From assembly GCA_019915135.1 (NCBI GenBank), contig JAHLMK010000015.1, forward strand, positions 620,001 through 684,000: a DNA stretch of 64,000 nt, given 5' to 3'. Position 1 is the stretch's first letter; each line of letters opens with the position of its first letter. A model generated the notes under the pieces. The model saw only the letters and a program-made list of their open reading frames with translations. It was not told where the DNA came from and ran no database searches. This document shows, piece by piece, positions 50,376-62,170 of this stretch. A program made the translations under genes and the position numbers. This DNA is from Strobilurus pachycystidiatus. Lineage: Eukaryota; Basidiomycota; Agaricomycetes; Agaricales; Physalacriaceae.

Positions 50376-51692
50376 ATGAAGGTCATCGTTATCGGAGGAG
50401 GCATTGGCGGTCTTTCTGCATCAATCGCTCTGCAGCAGGACGGGCACGAGACAGTCGTCTACGAGCGCGTCAGCGAGCTCAGACCGGCGGGGGCGGCTAT
50501 CTCTGTCTGGTCCAATGGGATCAAGGTCCTAGCCAAGTATGGATTGCTGGATAGGGTGAAGCAGGTAGGAGGACATATGGAAAGGATGGCTTATCGCAAA
50601 TGGGACACTGCTGAAGTGTACTGCGATTTCGATCTGAATCCCCTGTACGACGAGGTGAGTGCACTGCGCGCCTGTAAGAGCAGATTTCTTACCCACTCAA
50701 AGGTCAACATGCGCGCATATCCTATATCGCGGTCAGACCTACAGTCCATGCTCTTGGACGCGAACAAGCCTGCCCCGGTCCATCTTTCCAAGAGGGCCAT
50801 GTCATACGAAACGACAGAAGACGCCGTCAAGGTTAACTTCCAGGACGGCTCTTCCGATACAAGCGACTTCCTGGTTATCTCGGATGGTACCCATTCCAGA
50901 TTGCGCAACCAGGTAACTGGCAAGTCCATTACTCGCGACTACGTGGGTTACTTCAACTTCAACGGCCTCATCGAGAAGTCGTTCTTCGAGGTTTGTCCAT
51001 CCCCAGCTTCACATGAATCCATCGCTCTAATATCAACTTACTTCAAGGACCTCCCCCCAGATACATGGACGCAGTTCGTCGGCGAAGCCAAGCGTGTTGC
51101 GTGGATGCCCATGTCGGATACGCACTTCTACTTCTGGCTCGATGTCGCCACGCCCTTATCTTCTCCCCCTCCCTCTGCCTCCTCCGAATATAAGACCTAT
51201 CTCCGTGACTACTTCAAGGGATGGGCGGACCCTGTTCAGACACTCATCGACAACATGGACGTGAGCAAGGTTGCGCAAGTGGCGATACACGATACTGTCG
51301 AGCTACCCACCCTCGTGGATCTGGCATCTGGACGCGCCCTCCTCATTGGCGACGCCGCACATGCCACGGCGCCGGATATTGGTCAGGGCGGGTGCCAGGC
51401 GATGGAGGATAGCTTCACGGTTCAACAGCTATTTCGCTCACATGGTATCACGCCAACCTCCAAACCCAGCGCCGACGATTTCCGGCCTGTGCTCGAGGAG
51501 TACCAGAAGCTCCGTGGTGAGAGGACTGCGACGCTCGTGAAACGTGCGAGACAGAGAAGCGATATCACACATGGGTTTACAGGCATGGACGCCACTGAGA
51601 GTTGGTACAATGAGCTAAGGGCAGAGGATGGGACCAATATCATGGGCGGTATTGTCAAGACTATACTGGGTGCTCCCAAGGAGCTATTGTAG
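50376..51692 (+). CDS. FAD-dependent monooxygenase, urate hydroxylase (HpxO)-like
   Basis: The N-terminal Rossmann motif VIGGGIGGLSASIALQ (residues 4-19) is followed by VYERVSELRPAGAAISVWSN. The second FAD motif is ALLIGDAAHATAPDIGQGG, then CQAMEDSF. YFNFNGLIEK and WTQFVGEAKRVAWMPMS match the substrate-domain pattern of bacterial HpxO-type FAD urate hydroxylases. Two stop-free in-frame introns are likely: 50655-50702 (48 bp, between NPLYDE and VNMRAYPISRSDLQ) and 50991-51047 (57 bp, before DLPPDTWTQF). The enzyme would hydroxylate urate to 5-hydroxyisourate with NAD(P)H. Related salicylate or hydroxybenzoate hydroxylases cannot be excluded. The protein is about 400 aa after splicing. Confidence 0.82.
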   Translation: MKVIVIGGGIGGLSASIALQQDGHETVVYERVSELRPAGAAISVWSNGIKVLAKYGLLDRVKQVGGHMERMAYRKWDTAEVYCDFDLNPLYDEVSALRACKSRFLTHSKVNMRAYPISRSDLQSMLLDANKPAPVHLSKRAMSYETTEDAVKVNFQDGSSDTSDFLVISDGTHSRLRNQVTGKSITRDYVGYFNFNGLIEKSFFEVCPSPASHESIALISTYFKDLPPDTWTQFVGEAKRVAWMPMSDTHFYFWLDVATPLSSPPPSASSEYKTYLRDYFKGWADPVQTLIDNMDVSKVAQVAIHDTVELPTLVDLASGRALLIGDAAHATAPDIGQGGCQAMEDSFTVQQLFRSHGITPTSKPSADDFRPVLEEYQKLRGERTATLVKRARQRSDITHGFTGMDATESWYNELRAEDGTNIMGGIVKTILGAPKELL

Positions 51693-51789
51693 ATTTAGAT
51701 ACTACATATGACTGTTTTTCCGACACACGTTATGCTCGTCAATCAAACCTTTGTTGCAGTTCCAGCGTGAACTTTACCTCCTCAACGAC

Positions 51790-52619
51790 TCAAGGTGCCA
51801 GACGGTCTATATCCCACCCACCGGCGGCTGACAGTTGATATCGTACGCGGTCGTGTAACCTCGAAGGTTTCCCGCTCCAGAATTCGACTTCCCTGTAGCG
51901 TTGCGTGAGTCATCAGACATGTTGGGACACTCGATTGAGGCTGCTCACTGCGGGACAACTCTCCAGCCACCCCAAAACTCCGGTTTGTCGACATCGCGTC
52001 CCGTGAAGCGTTCGGTGATCGAGGCCAGACGGGTCGCGACCTCGCCTTCTGCCACAACAGAGCTTTGGGGACTTGCCCAAGCTCCGAGCTGACTCTCGCG
52101 AGGCCGGGAGTGGAAGTATTCCGTGGACTCCTCCTCTGAGACCTTCTCCACCTTCCCGACGACGCGTACGCTGCGGTTAACTTCTCGCCAGTAGAACACC
52201 AGCGCGGCGGCGGGGGTCTGATCTAGTTCGCGGGACTTCCGGGATGTGTAGTTGGTGAAGAAGACGAAGCCACGTGTGTCGACGGTCTTCAGGAGGACTA
52301 TGCGTGCGCTAGGGAGGGGGCTTGGGTCCAGGGAGACAGTGGAGACGGTCATTGCCTCTGGTTCGGGGACTCCAGCGTCGACGGCCTCCTTCAGCCATGT
52401 CCTGAACTGACTGAGGGGGTCGGGAGATACCAAGGTGGGTGCGAGCGGGCCAAGAGGCGAGTTGTACTGGGTGTGAGGCAGGACATGGATCTCGTTCCCT
52501 GTTGCTGCGATGATCTTGTCCATCGATGGCGATTTGCTTACAATAGAGCGATGTTTTCCGTATCGAGTAATCCAAGAGCTGTTGGCAGTAGGAAGGAGCG
52601 TCTTGAAGGCCTGGATCAT
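51790..52619 (-). CDS. PDX3: Pyridoxamine/pyridoxine 5'-phosphate oxidase
   Basis: Exon 1 runs 52619-51949 and exon 2 runs 51892-51790; the intron 51893-51948 joins WRVVPQ to [23 protein letters not shown]-binding motifs are [40 protein letters not shown] and [37 protein letters not shown] and the C-terminal RLHDR are diagnostic of the PNPOx family. It makes pyridoxal 5'-phosphate, the cofactor used by the aminotransferase 10 kb away. Two starts are possible: 52619 ([10 protein letters not shown], maybe a targeting leader) or [12 protein letters not shown] about 31 codons on. Confidence 0.93.
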
Positions 52620-54538
52620 ATGTGGCGGATGTAAGTAACCCTAGAGCCGGCTAGCCTACATACTAAACGGCCTTGATCGCTGCCGCCGGCCCGCCCATGC
52701 CCTCCTTGAAGTTCCTTCCCGCCATCACCACCGGTGGGAGTATGTACATCTTCTGCTACGAGCATCTTGGCCAATAACTGTGCAACGCACAGTCGGGGTC
52801 GACGTTGACGCGTACGACGGGCGCTTTGGACTCGTATGTCGCCGAGCCAGGCGGCGATATTGTCTACGAGAGGAGGCACGCTCTCTTCCATTTACTAGAC
52901 TATGCTCTGACGCTCTTTACGCTATAGTGTTGGCTCAGCTCGGCTCCTCAAGACCGTTGCATGCCGCCACAGTACAGTAATGGTTTCCTCGTCGTCAAAC
53001 CCGAATCCGGCTTCAGCCTGAGAAATTACCATCGTCCTAAAACGTGCGTCTCTCCTGCCTGAGTTGGCTGGCAGTAGACATGACAACAACAAGAATTACA
53101 GTAGCCCGTCGGCAACTTGCTGGACCTCTACGAACCGGAATGCGGGACAATCACACTGGGAGGACTTGACTTCAAGACCACACTACCGGAGCTGGCGCGA
53201 CCTTCACTGACTCGATGTGCCGCCAGAATACAAAAGAGCATATGACGGGACGGTACGTTGCAGTGAATCATCCCCTTCTGTGCATGGTGTTGACGGTTGC
53301 CCAGCAGTAGGCCTGCCATCTACATGTCGACATAAGGACATCCCACTCTTGGACTCGGATGGCCTCTGGCCTCGTCCCTTTCTCTCCAATACGCGACGTC
53401 CAACATGCCTAAGCCTTCTATAAGCCGAACATGATTGTTTGTGTTGGCTCGCTCGTCACCATTTATTTCTCGACGCGTTTGCCTCACACCTACGTCTTCC
53501 GATGCCTCCGCCACCGCTACTCAGCACGTCATGCATGCATTCCCACCGCAGGCAAACTTCCAACTCCTCGTACCATTCTGCCAATGGTTGTGGCTGCATA
53601 GCGGGCAAGCGTGTCTGCAGGAGCGCAGAACTCCACCCCTTGTTGCTAGCACGGAGTTCACACCCAACAAGAGCAACATTCCAGACTGAGAGTATGGAAG
53701 ATTTGGAGCTGGAAGCGAAAGCGGACGGACGGTGGGGTATGGAGAGCAGAGGGTATGTTACTGTGTAAGTCCATCGACTTACGCTTCTTTCTCTGTTGAC
53801 TTCCGTATCAGTCCTGTTGATTGTATATCTTTGAGATGCGCAGACCACAGCCGCCAATAATGTTCGTTAACGACACTCCAAATGAGAAAACTTTTACATC
53901 CTTCTGTCTTGTTGACCCTTCCCTCCTCGTGCCATCCACTCTTGCTTCGTCTCATGACCGCATTCAATAGCAACAAAAATATGACCTGTGCCGTCTACGA
54001 GTATCCCGAAACTACTCCACCAACAAGGAATCCATTACCCCCGGATTCATCTTCCCACTCTCCTCACAGTATTTTCAATCGACGAACACAGGCTTTCTGG
54101 ACACCATCAAGCCAGGACCTGTTTACGAAATCTACAACGCCTTTAAGATCGGGGAATGTGCACCACGGAGACGCCATACGCGCATCTCGCAAACAAGGCG
54201 ATCCTTCGATTTCTCATGTCGTCTTTGCTGCACTTGTTCCGGGAAAGGCTAATACAGGTACTGGGATAGCTAGGTACAGTACGGTCTCAATTCTGAATCC
54301 TACAAGTCAATTGTTCTATTCTTGGCTCGTGTACTCAACTTGCGGTGCTTGACATGCCGCTGACATGCGATGAGATGAATGCCCTTTACGGCGTCGAGGG
54401 AGGGGCGCCAAATTGGGAAGCGGTACTCTTTCGGGCGTATTCATATCACGGCGCTTATATCACAGAGACCTCCTTCACTTCCAACATCCACATCTACGCC
54501 CCAACCTCACTCGAAGCGCCCACTCTCCCCACCGGCTG
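52620..54538. other. 1.9-kb stretch with no intact gene
   Basis: Short frames only. Around 53110-53210 the plus strand reads NLLDLYEPECGTITLGGLDF, which recalls an ABC-transporter nucleotide-binding domain between the P-loop and Q-loop, but no Walker A or signature motif is nearby. At 53882-54352 a plus frame of 156 codons has no recognisable domain. It is best seen as decayed coding sequence. Confidence 0.4.
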
Positions 54539-56189
54539 ATGAGCTCGATTGCACCCCGTCTAGATGACGCACCGCCGGCAGCGTGGCTGCTGGAAACATC
54601 TGGGTCTCCACACACCGCGCGGAAATCTGGAAGTCACTATCGAATAGCTTTCACGGCAATGATCGTGCAGATATGCTTAGGACCCTGTGCAAGAATTCCT
54701 TTGAGGACGCCGCCGCTTGACTCCACGAAAATCACCCTCCAACGTGTTCTAGAGGATGAAGTTACACGGCTATGGGTGCCGGAGGATGAGGGTAGACTCG
54801 AAGGGCTTGAACCGCTTGAAGAGTTGATGGCGTGCAGACGAAAGCATTCAAACCTCGAGGCGCTTACTGAGCACTTCCAAGGACACGCGATTGAGGAAGT
54901 CCACTACCCAGTACCCTCTCGCACTCGTTGTCAGACCATGCTTGCACGCCAATCCCTTGCATTGCGCGTGCGTGTCATAGCGTGGTTGATAATCATGTCC
55001 CCTGCGGTCCGGGATGCTCGCGAGTCCCTGGGACTCTCAGACTGGGGCCGGTGGTGGTTTGACGATGCATTGTCAGCATTTCGCCACTTGACTGCATACT
55101 TCGATGATATGGACCAAGACGAATACGACGCCGGGGAGATCGGTTCTTCACACTTCTTGGAACATCTGGAAGAAACCCGTCATCATCACTCTTGCCCCAT
55201 CGAAAGCCCTGAGAAGTATCGGGACTGGTATTGCGTCCAACATTTCCTATCGCAGGTAGACCGTTACGTCGACCTGACTGATGTCCACCTCTACGATGGC
55301 GATGAGTGTCCTCGTTGTGACGATTTGTTGGTACCTAAATGCCTCTATTTTGCTAGTATTGACTCGAGTACATAGGAAAGATCAATACTCTGCAGCATAC
55401 GTCACAAGAACGCTGCCTCAGTGTATTCCGTCGCTTGATATTGTGGCCGTCCGCGCGCTATGGGACTTCACATGGGCAACCGCGCACTCTATCGGCCGCT
55501 ACGACCCCCGGGCCGGGGAATCGGAAAAACCGTGGCTCGCCTTCGTACAAGGACGGGTATCTCCTCACTATTCCGTCAGAATTCCTGAACTCTATCAATG
55601 GGAACCTGACGTTGACTATGTGCCGTGGGTCAATTACTTTCCTGAGGACCTGCGCGAGACGGTCATTTTTGTATCATCTTCGCAATGGCGGGCTGCTGAT
55701 CATGCTTTGGCACATATCTCTGAATCGGAGCCAACTGGCGAAGTTCCTTTCCGTATCGCTAAAGAGAGCATCCATCTGCTGGCGCACCCTGGGATCTGGA
55801 TTCACACTATCTATCTGCTCATGCTCGTTGAGCTCAAGTTCCACCCGCTTGACTGTTTTAGATGGAAGTGCCTTGGGTTCCTCCTGGTTGATTGGATGGA
55901 CTATGCCGATGACAATCCCCTAACAACGGAGGCCACAGCCAAGTTCATTGCTGCCACCAGGAGTCACAGTTGCCCAGGCTGGGGATGGGCAGAAATACGA
56001 GATACTCGCAAAGAATTCTTGGCTATCGCGCATCAACTTGTTTACCCCGACAAATCCCTTGTTGACGAGTTCTGTCAAACAGTCTTGTGTCGATGTGGCT
56101 GGAAAGCTCAATCCTTGGCCCCGCAACCCGTCGACTCAGAGACCGTTCATAGAGTGTGTACATTCCCAAACAGATACTGCTATATCTGA
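54539..56189 (+). CDS. Two-part hypothetical protein, unknown family
   Basis: The first frame from the ATG at 54539 (MSSIAPRLDDAPPAAWLLET) stays open to a stop at 55375. The second frame (RKDQYSAAYVTRTLPQC) continues from about 55374 to 56189. Both have ordinary coding composition with Trp-rich helical segments (LGLSDWGRWWFDDALSAFRH, HPGIWIHTIYLLMLVELKFH). They probably belong to one protein of about 540 residues, but no GT..AG intron between about 55310 and 55376 joins the frames cleanly. Either the intron is unusual or an indel has broken the gene. Downstream, TAISDNDQDLVAEAGASS and SYERFSSSTQDTEYPP may be further exons. No domain is recognised. Confidence 0.5.
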
Positions 56190-57002
56190 CAATGACCAGG
56201 ACCTGGTCGCAGAGGCTGGCGCTTCGTCTTCATTAGGTGACCAAAATGCCAACAATGAGGTACGCGTTCTGTCTGTGCCTATTCATTCAATTCACATTTG
56301 TCCGTAGTCATATGAACGGTTCAGTAGTAGCACTCAGGACACGGAATATCCTCCGGTAAGCGGTCACAACCGCGTGCTGTGTCAAAATTGACATAACAGA
56401 AGAATTTACTCCAAGTCAGGCCATCGACGCCGTCTCTTGGCCTCAACTTCGGGCGTCGGATGGACCCAGAGGCTACGGTATGGTGATCAGTCTATTTGCT
56501 TCAATATTCGCAGTTTCACGCGTCTTCCGTTCAGATGTCTTCGCTATCGACCACAATTGAGCCATATTTGCGAAACATCAACGAAGAGGCAATGATCCTG
56601 TTTTCGAACAGTGTGATATCAACTGACTGAAGAGCAGACGAGACCTACCACGACCGTCCCTGCGTATTGGAGTGAACCGCCTGCACCTTTCGAAAACGTT
56701 CACACAATGATGCCGTCGACATCAAGAGTGCCTCTGCCAGTGGAAACGCCAAATTTTTCCGCGGACCACCACTGGCATGGACTAATGAGGGATTTGCCCA
56801 GCGTTATGTCGATGGACAAAAACACAGAGGTAGCGACAACGCGTTCCATCTTTGGTGCATTAACTGACTGCAAAGCTAGGTCGGACCTTCTACGAGCGGA
56901 CTCGATGTATGGTCCAACAACACTGGCAATCACAATCACCTGGTAATGGGGGGGGAATACATTTCTCCCGCTCCTAGCAACCGCAGCGGGCATACAATTC
57001 CT
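56190..57002. other. Possible downstream exons and KDZ-element left flank
   Basis: Short exon-like pieces follow the hypothetical gene to about 56,700 (for example SYERFSSSTQDTEYPP followed by GTAAGC). At 56948-56968 a G-run followed by AATACATTTCTCCC resembles the palindromic motif on the far side of the KDZ gene. Confidence 0.35.
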
Positions 57003-57828
57003 TCGCTAATGATAGGGCAGGAAATCCATGTCTCGCGGTAATTAGAGGGAGACTCACCTGCGCCAGATGCCCCGCAGCCCAGCGCCCTCACAGCGAGCAG
57101 AGTCCTTTCGTCACTGTTGACGATGTCCGCCACGTCGTACCCTCCCGCCGCATGAGCGCCTCTATCCCAATGTGGTCTTGTCAGATCAATCTCTCGGAGA
57201 TATCGCACCCCAGTGCGAGGCGTCTGACGATCATGATCTTAAGCTCGATCATGATCGCCTAGAAGGGCTCGTGCGCCCTTGTAACTTATGTTGTAGCTAT
57301 TTCTGACATGATGTTCTCTGTAATCATGAGAACGGCTCACCCCGTACTTGGCATAGTCCAGTCGATATAGAACCTGCTCCTGCCTGTGTGATGAGGTATC
57401 ACTGATTGGTGCCGGGCTGGAGACATGCATACTGTATGTATGAACCACGACACGCCGTACCACCACATACTGAACCCACTCAAAAGTAGCACTGCAGGCA
57501 AAAATAAAAAGAACAAACCATACCCACGTGGTCTGTCCCAGGAGCCAGGAAATCCACTTCCGCGCATGACGCAGAGGAGTTGGCGCACTTCCCTCTGGAC
57601 CCAGGAAATACATGTCTCCTGCGGCCAATTCATTCTCGCAAAGGAGTCAATGTACTTCCTGTACACCCAGTATAAAGCAGAGGAAATACATGTCCTCAGA
57701 TCATGACGCATTCTGTGCCAACCAATTCGTGACACGTGCACACACAGCCAGGAAATGGACCTCCTGATGCGCAAGTCCTCAGAGTCAGGAAATTCACTTG
57801 TCAGCAGAGATTCCGGGAAATACATGTC
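57003..57828. repeat. Cluster of degenerate GGAAATACATGTCTCC motifs
   Basis: Seven related motifs lie at 57019, 57548, 57604 (GGAAATACATGTCTCC), 57682 (GGAAATACATGTCCTC), 57751, 57788 and 57816. All begin GGAAAT, usually after CAG or GAG, and most are partly palindromic. None was noticed in the other gene regions. Similar motifs occur at 62141-62162 and 62178-62195 on the other side of the KDZ gene, so these may be subterminal sites of that element. Confidence 0.6.
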
Positions 57829-57997
57829 TACAAATTGTGGTGTACGGGTGCCCTGTGGCGCTCATTTGAAGACGCGTCTCCCAAGCCGACAGATGCGCCT
57901 TGACAAAAGAATCAGTGTATGCGCGTTTCTCCTGTCCATTCTCGATGAAAATAATTTGTTTCGTCAGCAAAAAAGATTCATTTCGAGGACGCTATCA

Positions 57998-58080
57998 TCC
58001 TCCACGGAGATTCGAACCCGTGCGCCTTGCGTTCCGAGGCTGTGCACCAGTGCCACCGTACCGACTAGACTATGAGAGGA
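57998..58080 (-). ncRNA. tRNA-like Pol III unit (degenerate tRNA or SINE head)
   Basis: On the minus strand an 83-base segment begins TCCTCTC and ends GTGGAGGA, able to pair as an acceptor stem. It contains a box A-like TAGTCTAGTCGG and a box B GGTTCGAATC. The T-stem CACGG/CCGTG is perfect, but the T-loop has extra bases. The anticodon arm (GCCTC..AAGGC) lacks a U33 and has a weak stem. A T6 Pol III terminator lies 24 bases downstream (57969-57974). A functional tRNA is unlikely; a tRNA-derived SINE head or tRNA pseudogene fits better. Confidence 0.45.
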
Positions 58081-58151
58081 CAGGTGTGTCGAGTGGTACA
58101 CCACTTCGTCGCGACTAAACAAACTCCATTGCACAGCCCATACATTGTTAT

Positions 58152-61100
58152 TCATACACTTCCTGCAATAGTATCTACGTCCCGCCTCGGATCTACAGAA
58201 TCCGTTCCCGAATCGCTGACATTGACAGGTTCGTCACCGGGACAACGTGAGAACACACGTTGCACATACGCCAGCATGTCATTGCGAATTGCTGCCTGCC
58301 GTAAGGCATATGCACGTGCACCTGATGAGAAGCCGGATATACCTCGCGATTGTATTGCGCCCTCGCCCGCCGCTAGTCGAGTCCAATGCTCTGCCTGTGC
58401 TTGGAACGTTGCCTCGACCCGCCGCATTTCGACTCGGAGTAATAGACACTCCTCCTGCCATCGCTGTGCACGTGCTCTTGATTTACACCATTCAATGCGA
58501 AGCGCTTCGATGCCAATGTCAGTATGTAAATCTCTCGGATTTATGTGTCGTACCTTCCTGTGACCCGGCATCCTGAGATACATGAACATTTGCCAGCCAG
58601 ATCCAAGTAAACGTCCTACGGCCCTCTAAACCATCACTGTCAGCGGGTGCTACACAGTCCTGGGGGGATAGAGTCTTGAACTTGTTCCTCCATGATTGGT
58701 CCGCGACAAGAGGGCCGAGGGCGGAAAGCGCCGCAAAGTGAACATTGTATCGCCTCGCAGCAATACCAATACGTTCATCTACCTGCTTCAGCACGGTGTT
58801 TGCCCTTCCACTGCGCTTCTGTCCCCGGATTTCTCTCTCCTTGATCCGATACATACTCGCGCGTAGAATGATATTCTCTCGTACCTGTGACAAGGTATCT
58901 TCGGCCCGGCCAACCCGTAGCCGCTTCTCCGCGTTCACCAGGATTTGGTCCAATTGACAACGAATGCGACCAATTTCTGAGGGGAGATAGAGCTTCAGGG
59001 CATATGACGGTACATCCTCTGTATCGGTTGATGACGCCATTTGCTCGTCCCGAAGGCGGAGGATGGTAGCGGCCGGCATGTAAACACCTTGAACCTCGCG
59101 CCAAGCTTCTGTACGACGTCGGAGGCGGTTCTCCTTTTCCTGTTGCAGTGCCTTCTGATTGTCGGTGGCGTGTTGGCCCAGCTTTGTAGAGTCCCGCTTA
59201 ACACGGCTTCTGAAATTCCCCGTGAGTCATCGCATCGCTAGGTGGAGGTGATACGTACTGAAGCTCCTCCAAATGTAAACCTTGAATGATAAACTCCCCT
59301 GGTCCGATCGTATGACGTGGGAATGAGGTGTCGTTAGTTTTGGCATCTTCTTCTGCCAAGCGAAGTCGAACAGTATTGTCATGAAGCTCTGATGTCAAGC
59401 AGTTGGTCGTGATATTGCGGCATGACAACCATTCGCTTACCTCGGAGTGTGGGAGTGAATGGATTCGTGGTAGTATGAGGGTTGGCTTCCCAGGCCTTCA
59501 CCAGACTACGCCAGCCGGGTACTGCGCCAGTTTCCTCCAAAGACGTCTCAAACGCCACAAAGGCACGGACATGGAAAGCTCGAGACTCCACGGCTTCGAT
59601 GAGCTTGCTTCGGAGTGATGTGGCTGTCGTAATATCAAATATGAGAAATGGAAATCGGGCAGGCGGAACTGTATTTCCTACCGAGAAGTGTAACCTTTCG
59701 CCAGTTCTGATCGCCCCAATGATCGTCCAGAGTATCGCGCCGTGAACCCGGACCCATCTCACGTGTGCTTGTTGCTGCTCCATTTGTTGAGGCCCAACCG
59801 CGCTCTGGAGCCTCCCCATCAGTTCGACCAACATGGGGCGTCCAATTGAAGGAGTATAGAAATCGACACTTTGGGATATGAGCGGGCAGGTGGAATTTCG
59901 GGACCAGATACATCATATTGGCCATTACCTGTCGGGGTCGCAACCATTCCGGGTAGATCGAGATCCGCTGGGTTAACTTCTTGCTCCATTGGCAGGCTAT
60001 ATCATATGAAATCACCAATTGCTCGGGTGAATTGACCTTGAGGGTGGCGAGGAGGGCATAGTCCATGTAAATATACCTGTTTATCCGTCAATATACAGAG
60101 TTGCTGTGGGTACATACTAGACATACTTCTCCCCTTTCTTCAAATTCACAACTGCCGATGGCCGCTTCATGTCGTGTCGGGCACACACAACCGCGCCAAC
60201 CCCGGTACAGGAAGTGTGTTTACCTCCACGTATGCTGGCCAGTTTGAGCGCGTCATGCTGGTTGCACGTGCTATCCTCGTCCGGTACGATGGGCTCATAG
60301 TGGGAAATGTATTTCTGGAACAGACCTTCTTCGACAAAGTAAGCGCAGCCGGAATTGAGGGCTGGGTCTCGCGATGTCGACGATGCATTTGCCCGCTTTA
60401 GGCGGAAATTGGCGTCGATTGCCAAAAAGAGAGCATCCGTAAAAGGAGGGTCTCGGACCTGACGGCTGTCCACATTCATCCTTGTCAGAAACGAGAGATG
60501 ATTCGCAAACAAACACGTACACATGTGTATTCAAACCAACTTGTGGACAGGCGGGGCACACCACCGCCATCTCGCCAATGGTAGTTGCGGCGCGACCACC
60601 GTCAATGTTGCCTCGCCCCGACCTCTTGCAAAGTTTGAGATGTCTCCATTGCCGCACCATTACGAGAAAGTTCTGGTAACGGTTCTGGTTTAGTGTCAGT
60701 GTCGCGATATCAAGCCCAAGCCAGCTTGAGACCGGCGTACCGGAGGCATTCGTACACCTGTGTTGTCTGCCAACCGACAGCATGTATAAAAGTACTCATA
60801 TGCAGACACCTGACCGAGGCATCAATCGAGTGTAAGATGACAGCTATGACATTGACACCGACCTTTGACATGAACGTTAACATTTGAAAATGTTCCAGAG
60901 CGCGAAAGGTTGCGCAAGTCTCCGGATCTCGCGTGGTTGCCGGGTACAAACCGGCGCGCAAGAGTTGAATGTCGAACCCAACATGCGCATTTCTGACACA
61001 ACCGCAGTACAAAACTTTGATTACGTGCACGTAGTCCACGTCAATCACGACAAAGCGTTTCGTGTTTGCGTGTCGTGCGCTTGGACAGTCATCCGCGGGG

Positions 61101-61818
61101 GGGTGTCCGAGTTGGACCTCCATACCCATGTCGGCAAGGGACGTAGGCCAAAAATGGGAGCCCGTCCACTTCTGGACAGTTGATCAGGATCAACATGTTT
61201 GGAAATCTCCGTTCCGACTTACCTGCACTCGGTGTAGAAATAGATCGGCATGTTTGACGAGAAAGCAAGACCAGCAATACAAGCGCTTATCGAAGCAGGT
61301 ATGGCAGCGAAAAATAGCTTCACCACCCGAGCATGTTACGCCAGGGACCGTAGGACAACTAGCCTGATTCGGCGGAGCCTCAAGGCGCAAGAGCTCTGCG
61401 AGATACTCATCCGCGCGCACCCTCCACTGCCGCATCGGGTCATCCTGTCAAAGGGTAAGTATAGGTGAAACTCATAAATGAGCTATCTTACTGAGGGATA
61501 TCGCGTCCGTGCAATCTGCTCACCAGCCGCTTGATGGCTCGCGTCCGGCACAACATTGTCCTCGTCGTGAGTTTCTCCGTGGAGCTGTCGCGCTGGCAAG
61601 AATGTGTATGCTCGGTCGCCGTCGTGCAGAAACTGCGAGGTTCCGGTAATGTCCATGGCATTCGGGTCAACTTCCGTCCTATGGTAAGAGATATGCGGAC
61701 GTAGGTGGCCAGTTCGCTCGTTGGCTGTCCAGTTAACACTGGGATCGACGACGACGGGAATGGCTGGCTTGGCGGCGGCGTCGCTGCGTGCGGCAAGTGC
61801 TTTCTGTGCCTTTCGCAT
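58152..61818 (-). CDS. KDZ-family transposase with N-terminal CxC2 zinc domain
   Basis: A multi-exon gene from the ATG at 61818 (MRKAQKALAARSDAAAKPA) to a stop at 58152; RYPS splices in phase to DDPMRQWRVRADEYLAELL. The CxC2 cluster (FRCHTCFDKRLYCWSCF, KHADLFLHRVQ) is near 61250-61340. The KDZ core follows: FFVIDVDYVH-type strand (KRFVVIDVDYVHVIKVLYCG), DALFLAIDANFRLKRANAS, GVGAVVCARHDMKRP, ISYDIACQWSKKL, VPKFHLPAHIPKCRF, and the hallmark TDGEAPERGWASTNGAATST followed by HWGDQNWRK. The C-terminus has long coiled coil and EALRIEWCKSRARAQRW-type helices, ending DVDTIAGSV. It would catalyse DNA transposition of the Kyakuja-Dileera-Zisupton type. Exons are joined by about ten short introns; individual boundaries were not all fixed. 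No internal stop was noticed in the assembled path. Confidence 0.85.
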
Positions 61819-62170
61819 ACTGACGAATGTGAATGAAATATGTGAGTGAAATGCTAGCCGTTATATACACCCAGGCCCCAAATAATAATATTGATTGGTT
61901 CATGACAAAAGAGGAAGTCAGTAGCCCTCTGACCAACATACAGAGACAACGAAAATTGCGGAGAAACACAATGTCATTGAAATTGCACTTCCCCGGACAC
62001 ATGTTCAAACTTCATGGCCTGTGATCTGAGGTACTTTGACGCAGGTAATGGATATGTATGTCCGAGGTTCTACCAGTCAGCATAACCTACCGAGCAAGCA
62101 ATGCAGTTCCCCAGAGAACACGTCCTTGGGTGACGTGCGTGGAAGTACATTTCCTCCCTCCCAAAACATC

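Noticed and set aside
53100..53215. ABC-transporter nucleotide-binding domain
   Set aside because: Only one short LYEPECGTITLGG-like string is seen. There is no Walker A, signature or Walker B motif, so it is described as possible relic sequence only.
57998..58080. Functional tRNA gene
   Set aside because: The T-loop is too long, U33 is absent and the anticodon stem is weak. It is kept only as a tRNA-like unit.
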